A stretch of DNA of 5,834 nucleotides from contig CAJXMQ010000062.1 of NCBI GenBank assembly GCA_913056225.1, positions 1-5,834 of the forward strand, given 5' to 3'. The notes beneath the pieces were generated by a model that had not been told where the DNA came from, did no database searches, and worked only from the letters and a program-made list of their open reading frames with translations. Of this stretch, positions 1-5,834 are shown in pieces (the first letter of the stretch is position 1; every line of letters starts with the position of its first letter). The stretch is from an uncultured Micrococcales bacterium (GTDB lineage: Bacteria; Actinomycetota; Actinomycetes; Actinomycetales; Microbacteriaceae). The position numbers and the translations under genes were made by a program.

Positions 1-477
1 CACATTGACGGATTGTTTTATTCAAATGGTCCAGGTGACCCAGAGGCATCCGGCGATCAGGTGTCTGCGTTGAGGGAGCTACTAGAAGAGGGGATTCCCT
101 TTTTCGGCATCTGCTTTGGTAACCAATTGCTTGGAAGAGCACTTGGCTTTGAAACCTATAAATTGCAGTTTGGGCACCGGGGCATAAATCAGCCTGTATT
201 CAATAGCGAGACTGGCAGGGTCGAGGTAACCGCTCACAACCACGGATTTGCAGTGCGATTGGATGAGGATACGGCTGACTCCCCAGCTGGTTTCGGTCAG
301 GTCGAAGTTCGGCACCGAAGCCTCAACGATGGTGTTGTTGAAGGTTTGAAATGCAAAGAAATTGACGCCTTCAGTGTTCAGTATCACCCCGAGGCTGCAG
401 CGGGACCCCACGACAGCCACTACCTGTTTGACGAATTTATAGAAATGATTGGGAGTCGCATTGCCAAAAAGAAGTGA
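1..477 (+). CDS. carA: Carbamoyl-phosphate synthase small (glutaminase) subunit, C-terminal part
   Basis: The reading frame is open from base 1 and ends at TGA 475-477, giving 158 visible residues; the start and the N-terminal domain lie upstream of the window. The visible part is the class I glutamine amidotransferase domain, which hydrolyses glutamine and passes ammonia to CarB. It opens with the SNGPGDP motif. The nucleophile elbow GICFGNQ follows, with the catalytic Cys encoded at 112-114 (visible residue 38). The catalytic His and Glu are in QYHPEA, at 385-387 and 391-393 (visible residues 129 and 131). These match C269, H353 and E355 of E. coli CarA. About 27 residues follow the Glu, normal for the family. 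The triad is intact, so I expect an active glutaminase. The last 17 bases overlap carB, suggesting translational coupling and equal subunit production. Nothing looks broken; the cut is a window edge. Confidence 0.97.
   Translation, partial: HIDGLFYSNGPGDPEASGDQVSALRELLEEGIPFFGICFGNQLLGRALGFETYKLQFGHRGINQPVFNSETGRVEVTAHNHGFAVRLDEDTADSPAGFGQVEVRHRSLNDGVVEGLKCKEIDAFSVQYHPEAAAGPHDSHYLFDEFIEMIGSRIAKKK
451..455 (+). promoter_or_regulatory. Ribosome binding site for carB, inside carA
   Basis: GGGAG lies 5 bases before the TTG at 461, inside the end of carA. The other in-frame TTG, at 449, has no purine-rich site before it, so this site favours 461 as the carB start. Confidence 0.6.
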
Positions 478-3400
478 TATCAAATCCGTTTTAGTTATTG
501 GTAGTGGACCTATCGTGATTGGTCAGGCGGCGGAGTTCGATTACTCAGGAACCCAGGCATGCCGTGTGCTAATGGAAGAGGGCATCAGGGTTATCTTGAT
601 TAACTCAAACCCAGCCACAATTATGACTGACCCTGGTTTCGCTGACGCCACCTATATCGAACCCATCACTCCTGAGGTAATAGAGAGAATTCTCCAAGTT
701 GAGAAACCCGATGCTATTCTGCCCACTCTTGGTGGACAAACCGCTTTGAATGCAGCAATGGAGATTCATGATCAAGGCATATTGGAGAAATACGACGTTG
801 AATTAATCGGTGCCAATGTTGATGCGATTCGCGCGGGCGAGGATCGCCAAACGTTCAAAGATTTGGTTGTGAAGCTCGGTGGCGAGGTCGCCCGAAGCTC
901 AATTGCCCACACCATGGAAGAGTCCTTGCAGACAGCAGAAGAATTTGGGTATCCATTGGTTGTTAGACCAAGCTTCACAATGGGAGGTCTGGGCAGCGGA
1001 ATCGCTTTTGACGAAAAAGACCTCTATCGAATTGCTGGTGGTGGGCTAGATGCGTCTCCAACCAATGAGGTTTTGCTGGAAGAGTCAATACTTGGCTGGA
1101 AAGAGTATGAACTTGAACTGATGCGAGACAAGCATGACAATGTGGTCGTAGTTTGTTCAATTGAGAATTTGGACCCAGTTGGCGTTCACACTGGAGACTC
1201 AATCACCGTGGCTCCCGCCCTTACCCTCACTGACAGGGAATACCAGCACCTTCGTGATCTTTCTATTGCAGTTATTAGGGCCGTTGGTGTGGACACAGGT
1301 GGCTGCAACATTCAGTTTGCGGTTGATCCAGAAACAGGGCGAGTGGTAATCATTGAGATGAACCCAAGGGTCTCCCGGTCATCGGCTTTGGCATCCAAGG
1401 CGACGGGATTTCCAATTGCCAAGATTGCGGCGAAGCTAGCTATTGGTTACACCCTTGACGAGATAGAAAACGACATCACCAAAGTGACTCCGGCGAGCTT
1501 TGAGCCAACCTTGGATTATGTTGTGGTCAAGGCGCCGAGGTTTGCTTTTGAGAAATTCCCGGCGGCCGATAACACCCTCACGACAACCATGAAAAGCGTA
1601 GGTGAGGCAATGGCGATTGGCAGAACCTTTGGTCAGGCTTTGCAAAAGGCGCTGCGGTCACTTGAGAAAAAGGGCAGCGAGTTTTACTTTGGCCCCTCGC
1701 AGGAGAAACTTGATGAATTATATGAATTGATGGCCACACCAACCGAGAGCCGGATAAACCAAGTTCAAAGGGCCTTGTTGCTAGGTGCTGATGTTGAAAA
1801 GATCTATGAAATAACAAAGATAGATCGATGGTTTTTGCACCAAATACAGGCCCTCAACGAGGAATCAAAGTTATTTGCCGAACAAGACCCAACTTCAGAG
1901 AGTATTAGAAGGGCAAAAAGGCACGGGTTTAGTGATATTCAACTAGCGCAGCTTTGCTCAATTGAGGAGGAAGACTTCCGCGCTTTGAGGCATGGTTTTG
2001 ATATCAGGCCCGTATATAAAACGGTAGACACCTGTGCTGGTGAATTTCCGGCGCTTACGCCCTATCACTACTCAAGTTATGAACTAACAACTGAGGTCGC
2101 GCCTAGTAATCGGAAAAAGGTATTGATTATTGGCAGCGGCCCAAACCGGATTGGTCAAGGAATTGAGTTTGACTACTCATGCGTTCACGCAAGTTTTTCT
2201 CTTAGTGACGCAGGTTATGAAACCATCATGGTCAACTGCAATCCCGAGACTGTAAGTACTGACTACGACACCAGCGATCGGTTGTATTTTGAACCGTTGA
2301 CACTGGAAGACGTATTGGAAGTTGTTCACGCAGAATCCCAATCCGGGGAGTTTGTTGGCGCTGTGGTGCAATTGGGTGGGCAGACCGCACTCGGATTGGC
2401 TCAAGGTTTGCAGAGAAACGGAGTTCCTATACTCGGCACCTCACCGAATCAGATTGATGCTGCAGAGCAAAGGGGTCAGTTCAGCAAAATATTAGAGAGC
2501 AGTGACCTAAAGGCACCGGAGAATGACATTGCAACTGACCATGCAAGCGCCTATGAGGTGGCAGCCCGCATCGGCTTCCCGGTACTGGTAAGACCTTCAT
2601 TTGTGCTGGGTGGAAGAGGGATGGAAATCATCTACGACGAGGCTGGGATGGAGTCCTATTTTGAGAGAAACCAGCACAACGTAGTTATCGATGAACAGCA
2701 CCCACTGTTAGTGGATCGCTTTTTAGAGGATGCTATCGAAATCGATGTGGACGCACTCTACGACGGTGAGACGCTATTTATTGGTGGCGTGATGGAACAC
2801 ATTGAGGAAGCTGGGATTCACTCTGGGGATTCCTCCTGCACCTTGCCGCCAGTGACTCTTAGCGACAATATTCTGCAGCAAGTGCGCGAAGCCACTGAGA
2901 AATTGGCTGAGGCTATCGGGGTGAGAGGGCTTATAAATATCCAATTTGCACTCTCTGGTTCCTCGCTTTATGTGCTGGAGGCAAACCCTCGGGCCTCTAG
3001 GACAGTCCCTTTTGTCTCCAAAGCACTTGGAATCACGCTCGCCAAGGCAGCCAGCCTGATTATGGTTGGGAAAACCATTAGAGAACTAGTTCAGGAGGGA
3101 AAGCTTCCAAGCGTTGACGGCTCACATGCCGCAGACTCACCAATCAGTGTGAAGGAAGCGGTGTTGCCATTCCGTAGGTTTACAACTCCAGAGGGTTTGT
3201 ATGTTGACAGTTTGCTGGGACCTGAAATGCGCTCCACCGGTGAGGTTATGGGCATCGCCCAGGACTTCCCAACCGCATTTGCCAAATCTCAAGTTGCAGC
3301 AGGGGTGAATTTGCCCACTGGAGGCAAAGCATTCGTATCCGTAAGCGACAAGGACAAACACTCAATAGTGCTTCCGGTAAGAAGACTGTGGCAAATGGGT

Positions 3401-3736
3401 TTTGAAATTCTTGCCACGAGTGGAACCGCCAAAATGCTTGGCAAGCAGGGCATACCTGCTACCGAGGTTATTAAATACAGCCAGAAAAAAGAGGGCGAAA
3501 CCAGCATTGTGGAGTTAATAGCCCGTGGTGAGGTAGACATTGTCATTAATACCCCCAGTGGCGGGGCAGCCAGGGCGGACGGATACGAAATCCGTGCTGC
3601 CACGACGGCAAGTGGCAAGGCTATTTTTACGACAGCAGCGCAACTATCGCCTGCAATAGCCTCCTTGGAATTCATCCAGGGAAATAGTTTCGATGTCATG
3701 TCGCTGCAGGAGTATGACAAGAGGAGATCAGCTTGA
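461..3736 (+). CDS. carB: Carbamoyl-phosphate synthase large subunit
   Basis: The large subunit makes carbamoyl phosphate from bicarbonate, ammonia (from CarA) and two ATP in the cytoplasm, feeding pyrimidine and arginine synthesis. I choose TTG 461 (1091 aa) over in-frame TTG 449 because it yields the family's MPKRxD start, has a GGGAG site, and gives N-half numbering identical to E. coli CarB. The N-terminal ATP-grasp half has GSGPIVIGQ (14-22), RPSFTMGG (from R169) and EMNPR (from E299). An oligomerisation region (about 400-550) follows. The second ATP-grasp half has GSGPNRIGQ (from 558), RPSFVLGG (from R711) and EANPR (from E840). The two halves show the family's internal duplication. Residues about 940-1091 form the MGS-like allosteric domain, with ATSGTA and, near 1029, INTPSG; E. 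coli has Thr at that Pro. Motifs matching the E. coli ornithine site are kept (E782, D790, E899), but whether ornithine acts here is unknown. The frame is unbroken. Confidence 0.98.
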   Translation: MPKRSDIKSVLVIGSGPIVIGQAAEFDYSGTQACRVLMEEGIRVILINSNPATIMTDPGFADATYIEPITPEVIERILQVEKPDAILPTLGGQTALNAAMEIHDQGILEKYDVELIGANVDAIRAGEDRQTFKDLVVKLGGEVARSSIAHTMEESLQTAEEFGYPLVVRPSFTMGGLGSGIAFDEKDLYRIAGGGLDASPTNEVLLEESILGWKEYELELMRDKHDNVVVVCSIENLDPVGVHTGDSITVAPALTLTDREYQHLRDLSIAVIRAVGVDTGGCNIQFAVDPETGRVVIIEMNPRVSRSSALASKATGFPIAKIAAKLAIGYTLDEIENDITKVTPASFEPTLDYVVVKAPRFAFEKFPAADNTLTTTMKSVGEAMAIGRTFGQALQKALRSLEKKGSEFYFGPSQEKLDELYELMATPTESRINQVQRALLLGADVEKIYEITKIDRWFLHQIQALNEESKLFAEQDPTSESIRRAKRHGFSDIQLAQLCSIEEEDFRALRHGFDIRPVYKTVDTCAGEFPALTPYHYSSYELTTEVAPSNRKKVLIIGSGPNRIGQGIEFDYSCVHASFSLSDAGYETIMVNCNPETVSTDYDTSDRLYFEPLTLEDVLEVVHAESQSGEFVGAVVQLGGQTALGLAQGLQRNGVPILGTSPNQIDAAEQRGQFSKILESSDLKAPENDIATDHASAYEVAARIGFPVLVRPSFVLGGRGMEIIYDEAGMESYFERNQHNVVIDEQHPLLVDRFLEDAIEIDVDALYDGETLFIGGVMEHIEEAGIHSGDSSCTLPPVTLSDNILQQVREATEKLAEAIGVRGLINIQFALSGSSLYVLEANPRASRTVPFVSKALGITLAKAASLIMVGKTIRELVQEGKLPSVDGSHAADSPISVKEAVLPFRRFTTPEGLYVDSLLGPEMRSTGEVMGIAQDFPTAFAKSQVAAGVNLPTGGKAFVSVSDKDKHSIVLPVRRLWQMGFEILATSGTAKMLGKQGIPATEVIKYSQKKEGETSIVELIARGEVDIVINTPSGGAARADGYEIRAATTASGKAIFTTAAQLSPAIASLEFIQGNSFDVMSLQEYDKRRSA
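3722..3726 (+). promoter_or_regulatory. Ribosome binding site for pyrF, inside carB
   Basis: AGGAG within the last codons of carB, 9 bases before ATG 3736 and 6 bases before TTG 3733. Both spacings are workable, so the site supports initiation here without separating the two overlapping starts. Confidence 0.65.
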
Positions 3737-4494
3737 TGCTGAGCCATGGTCCAACTCTTTGTGTGGGTGCTGACCCACACGGTGAAGTACTGAATTCCTG
3801 GAACATCGCACACAGCGCCGAAGGGTTAGCGGAATTTTGTGAAGCTTTTGTTGAATTGCTACCCGAGGATGCAAAAGTGGTAAAGCCCCAGGTGTCATTA
3901 TTTGAAGCGTTCGGCGGAAACGGCATGGTGACTCTTGAAACATTTGTGCAGCAATTGCGAGCAGCTGGGAAGTATGTAATTGCCGATGCCAAGAGATCTG
4001 ACATAGGTTCCAGCATGGATGGCTATGCACAAGCATGGCTAAGTGGCGAAGCTTTCGATGTAGACGCGGTGACAGTCAATCCATATCTTGGAGTTGGAAC
4101 ATTGAAGGGATTTCATAAACAAGCTGAGAGCAAGGGTAAGCGCGTGTTCACACTCATTGCCACTTCAAACCCTGAGGCCAAGAGAGTTCAAGCGCAAGGT
4201 CTTTCAAGACAAGTTTTGGAAGATCTAATTGGACTACACAGTGAGGCTTCTGGAGTGGTAGTTGGTGCCACTGTGGACCTGGATGAGTATCGCTTGCGAG
4301 ATCTACTGGCGGATTCTCGGCTTCCGATATTGGTTCCGGGGTTTGGGGCCCAAGGGGTTTCACTCAGTTCTGCCAGCAAATTATTTCTTGGGCTAGAAAG
4401 TCAGGTAATCGCCAATGTCAGTCGGTCTGTTCTAATGGGGGAGCGCAACAAGTTCACCCAAAGAATTGAATCTGCATTAGGAGAATTGTCTTGA
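3736..4494 (+). CDS. pyrF: Orotidine 5'-phosphate decarboxylase (actinobacterial type)
   Basis: PyrF decarboxylates OMP to UMP, the last step of de novo pyrimidine synthesis, without a cofactor. The 252-residue protein has LCVGADPH (8-15); a KPQ segment before FEAFGGNG; the catalytic Asp-Lys-Asp set in ADAKRSDI (D84, K86, D89); the phosphate-binding PGFGAQG (201-207); and NVSRS with R230. This is the mycobacterial-type PyrF family, not the shorter E. coli type. The start is ATG 3736, whose A is also the last base of the carB stop. TTG 3733, directly before it in frame, would add one Met and is equally possible. A TGA at 3715-3717 in this frame and no start codon after it rule out a longer N-terminus. 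The usual FGxRL-like helix before the first strand is therefore shortened (see findings). It overlaps gmk by four bases. Confidence 0.95.
   Translation: MLSHGPTLCVGADPHGEVLNSWNIAHSAEGLAEFCEAFVELLPEDAKVVKPQVSLFEAFGGNGMVTLETFVQQLRAAGKYVIADAKRSDIGSSMDGYAQAWLSGEAFDVDAVTVNPYLGVGTLKGFHKQAESKGKRVFTLIATSNPEAKRVQAQGLSRQVLEDLIGLHSEASGVVVGATVDLDEYRLRDLLADSRLPILVPGFGAQGVSLSSASKLFLGLESQVIANVSRSVLMGERNKFTQRIESALGELS
3761..3780 (+). repeat. Perfect inverted repeat (potential mRNA hairpin) in early pyrF
   Basis: GTGTGGGT (3761-3768) and ACCCACAC (3773-3780) are exact reverse complements around the four-base loop GCTG, beginning 25 bases after the A of ATG 3736. Two G-U pairs (3759/3782 and 3760/3781) could lengthen the stem to 10. 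No T-run follows, so this is not a typical intrinsic terminator. It encodes the conserved CVGADPH motif, so part of the symmetry may come from protein constraint. Function is unknown. Confidence 0.6.
4479..4483 (+). promoter_or_regulatory. Ribosome binding site for gmk, inside pyrF
   Basis: AGGAG at the end of pyrF, seven bases before TTG 4491. It is an ideal spacing and fixes the TTG as the gmk start; no ATG or GTG exists in this frame before the P-loop. Confidence 0.7.
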
Positions 4495-5069
4495 TAGTTG
4501 TTTTAGCTGGACCTGCTGGAGTGGGCAAGGGGAGCATCGTTAGTGGTTTGCTCTCCAGTCGATCTGACTTTGTGCTCAGTGTGAGCGCCACAACCCGAGA
4601 ACCAAGGGAATCAGAAACCGATGGCGTGCAGTATTACTTTGTTTCTGAGGAGCAATTCGACCGAATGATTGAGGACAGGCAGATGCTTGAATGGGCATGG
4701 GTGTTCGGACTCAATCGATATGGCACACCTAAAAAACCTGTTGATAAATTGCAGGCAGCTGGAAAGACTGTGATTTTGGAAATCGATCTTGACGGTGCGA
4801 GGCAGATTCGCAAGACCGCTCCTGACGCTGTGCAGATCTTTATTGCACCACCAAGCTTTGATGAACTTGAGCAGAGACTTCGAGGCAGAGGCACTGAAAC
4901 CGAAGAACAACTCAGCGCCAGATTGGAAACTGCAAAAGAGGAGTTGCGCTCACAAAATGAATTTGACCAAGTTTTTATCAATGATGAGCTAGATAAAACC
5001 ACACAAGAGGTTTTAGACTACATACTTCGAAGGAAAGAAGAGAATGAACGAAGCACAGGGAATCGTTAG
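4491..5069 (+). CDS. gmk: Guanylate kinase
   Basis: Gmk transfers phosphate from ATP to GMP to give GDP, in the cytoplasm. The 192 residues match a single-domain bacterial guanylate kinase. The P-loop is GPAGVGKGS (7-15, Lys13). The GMP-binding segment TTREPRESETDG (34-45) holds R36, R39 and E42. A lid-side EWAWVFGLNRYGTP (67-80), the LEIDLDGARQIR strand and helix (96-107), and RGRGTE (131-136) with its Arg residues follow. Two small deviations are visible: Ala for the common Ser at P-loop position 9, and Ser41 where Gly is usual in PRxGE. The start is TTG 4491, overlapping the pyrF stop as TTGA and preceded by AGGAG. The P-loop follows six residues later, so there is no N-terminal extension or fused domain. 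The last 26 bases overlap rpoZ. No mihF gene separates it from pyrF, unlike many actinobacteria. Confidence 0.96.
   Translation: MIVVLAGPAGVGKGSIVSGLLSSRSDFVLSVSATTREPRESETDGVQYYFVSEEQFDRMIEDRQMLEWAWVFGLNRYGTPKKPVDKLQAAGKTVILEIDLDGARQIRKTAPDAVQIFIAPPSFDELEQRLRGRGTETEEQLSARLETAKEELRSQNEFDQVFINDELDKTTQEVLDYILRRKEENERSTGNR
5031..5037 (+). promoter_or_regulatory. Ribosome binding site for rpoZ, inside gmk
   Basis: AGGAAAG, followed by more purines, lies six bases before ATG 5044 within the gmk coding end. It supports the start that creates the 26-base overlap. Confidence 0.55.
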
Positions 5070-5298
5070 ACCGCCAATTGATGAGCTGCTAGCAAAGGTT
5101 GACTCAAAATATGAATTGGTGATGTTTGCATCAAAGCGTGCTCGCCAGATCTCTGAGTACTACTCTGCTTTGCACGAGGGAAGTTTGTTCAACTATGTAG
5201 GCCCTCTAATCGATAGTGCGGTAGACGACAAACCGCTCTCGATTGCATTGCAGGAGATCCACCAGGACAAACTTCAGAGAATTGCCATAGAGGACTAA
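5044..5298 (+). CDS. rpoZ: DNA-directed RNA polymerase omega subunit
   Basis: Omega wraps the C-terminal region of beta-prime and helps RNA polymerase assemble and stay stable. The 84-residue protein carries the actinobacterial core: RPPIDELLAKVDSKY (9-23), LVMFASKRARQI (25-36), YVGPL (51-55) and DKPLSIALQEIH (62-73). Only eight residues precede that core, so the protein is at the short end for actinobacteria but complete; mycobacterial omegas have a longer N-terminal tail. ATG 5044 is the only workable start. It has a purine-rich site before it, and the next in-frame start codons (near 5119) would remove the conserved core. The start lies 26 bases inside gmk, so its translation is probably tied to ribosomes finishing gmk. 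The stop TAA at 5296-5298 comes two bases before coaBC. Confidence 0.96.
   Translation: MNEAQGIVRPPIDELLAKVDSKYELVMFASKRARQISEYYSALHEGSLFNYVGPLIDSAVDDKPLSIALQEIHQDKLQRIAIED
5289..5294 (+). promoter_or_regulatory. Ribosome binding site for coaBC, inside rpoZ
   Basis: AGAGGA in the last codons of rpoZ, six bases before TTG 5301. It supports this TTG as the coaBC start; the conserved GVTGGIAAFK motif begins five residues later. Confidence 0.65.
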
Positions 5299-5300
5299 TT

Positions 5301-5834
5301 TTGCACATCCTGCTGGGCGTCACCGGCGGCATTGCAGCATTCAAAGCAGCAACGCTGATTAGAGCGTTTACCGAGCATGGTCACCAGGTTCGGGTTATAG
5401 CGACCGAAAATGCACTGAGATTCATAGGGGAGCCAACCCTTGCAAACCTGAGTAACAATAAGGTGCATTCAGATCTGTATTCCGAAACTGAATCCGGAGC
5501 CCACATTGAGCTGGCTGATTGGGCCGACAAAATCATTGTTGCCCCGGCGACCGCTTCTTTCCTGGGACGCATAGCCAATGGTATTGCCACAGATTTGCTA
5601 ACGAATGTAATCATGGCAAGTGATGCCCAGGTTTTCATTGCACCGGCAATGCATTCGAATATGTACACAAATCCCGCGACTGTTCAAAACATTTCCTTAT
5701 TGAAAAGCAGGGGCATGCTCGTGATTGAGCCAGAGGTAGGCCGACTGAGTGGGGAAGATACGGGTGTTGGACGTTTGCCAGATCCCGAGCACATTGTCTC
5801 TCAGGTTCTAGGGACTGGGCCTTTTTCTGGCATG
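5301..5834 (+). CDS. coaBC: Bifunctional CoaBC (Dfp), N-terminal phosphopantothenoylcysteine decarboxylase domain, 3' end cut
   Basis: The frame runs open from TTG 5301 to the window end (178 residues); the CoaB synthetase domain should follow outside. CoaB joins cysteine to 4'-phosphopantothenate (CTP-dependent in most bacteria) and the FMN-dependent CoaC domain decarboxylates the product to 4'-phosphopantetheine. Visible CoaC motifs are GVTGGIAAFK (6-15); the active-site His in AHIELADWAD (His68); the FMN-binding APATASFLGRIANGIATDLL (81-100); and APAMHSNMY (114-122), where His118 replaces the Asn of the classical PAMN motif. GRLSGEDTGVGRLPDP (147-162) stands where E. coli has its Cys-containing ACG segment. 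I recall both variants from actinobacterial CoaBC proteins, so they probably mark the lineage rather than a defect. Because the C-terminal half is not visible, a stand-alone CoaC cannot be formally excluded, though the neighbourhood favours CoaBC. Confidence 0.93.
   Translation, partial: MHILLGVTGGIAAFKAATLIRAFTEHGHQVRVIATENALRFIGEPTLANLSNNKVHSDLYSETESGAHIELADWADKIIVAPATASFLGRIANGIATDLLTNVIMASDAQVFIAPAMHSNMYTNPATVQNISLLKSRGMLVIEPEVGRLSGEDTGVGRLPDPEHIVSQVLGTGPFSGM

Noticed and set aside
449..460. TTG 449 as the carB start, adding four residues
   Set aside because: No ribosome binding site precedes it, and TTG 461 gives the family's standard MPKRxD beginning with a GGGAG site.
82..483. A 133-codon minus-strand open frame antisense to carA
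   Set aside because: carA in the same place has an intact catalytic triad and family motifs; the antisense product resembles nothing known to me.
461..3736. CarB as two fused or duplicated genes
   Set aside because: The two ATP-grasp halves are the ancient duplication normal to every full-length CarB, not a recent event.
3761..3790. The pyrF hairpin as an intrinsic terminator or attenuator
   Set aside because: There is no T-run after the stem and it lies inside an intact gene; kept only as an inverted repeat of unknown role.
3289..3813. A 174-codon open frame on the minus strand across the carB/pyrF junction
   Set aside because: It lies wholly antisense to two intact conserved genes, has no recognisable motif, and its composition fits a shadow of the coding strand.
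4634..5002. Minus-strand open frames antisense to gmk, the longest 122 codons
   Set aside because: Ser-rich low-information translation, antisense to a conserved kinase; explained as a shadow frame.
5296..5303. A promoter or terminator between rpoZ and coaBC
   Set aside because: Only two bases separate stop and start; the coaBC ribosome site is inside rpoZ.

Overview
The window is a compact, single-strand stretch of core metabolism, most likely from an actinobacterium. It reads, all on the + strand: carA (3' part) - carB - pyrF - gmk - rpoZ - coaBC (5' part). Three things point to Actinobacteria: the gene order, which is the familiar actinobacterial end of the pyrimidine operon running into gmk/rpoZ/coaBC; the PyrF type, the ADAKRxDI family found in mycobacteria and their relatives; and the short omega subunit with the SKYxLVxxASKRARQ core. 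Base composition looks close to balanced (judged by eye, not computed), low for the phylum. With the absence of intergenic space, this suggests a streamlined, possibly planktonic lineage such as small freshwater or marine Microbacteriaceae. That placement is inference only.

Layout: 1-477 is the C-terminal glutaminase part of carbamoyl-phosphate synthase small subunit. 461-3736 is the complete large subunit, with both ATP-grasp halves and the C-terminal allosteric domain intact. 3736-4494 is OMP decarboxylase. 4491-5069 is guanylate kinase. 5044-5298 is the RNA polymerase omega subunit. 5301-5834 is the N-terminal (CoaC) domain of the bifunctional CoaBC/Dfp protein, cut by the window end.

The six genes sit essentially without gaps: overlaps of 17, 1 (or 4), 4 and 26 bases, then a gap of 2 bases. 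No room is left for an internal promoter or terminator between genes, so they are probably one transcript with coupled translation. CarA+CarB make carbamoyl phosphate for pyrimidine (and arginine) synthesis and PyrF makes UMP. Gmk supplies GDP, RpoZ helps assemble the polymerase that consumes NTPs, and CoaBC makes 4'-phosphopantetheine, using CTP in most bacteria.

I found no mobile element, CRISPR array, RNA gene, toxin-antitoxin pair, defence gene or clear sign of horizontal transfer, and no previously undescribed system. What merits a second look is modest: the small nucleoid protein gene mihF, usual between pyrF and gmk in many actinobacteria, is absent; there is a perfect 8-bp stem early in pyrF; PyrF has a shortened N-terminus; TTG starts are common; and CoaC has His in place of the usual Asn of its PAMN motif.
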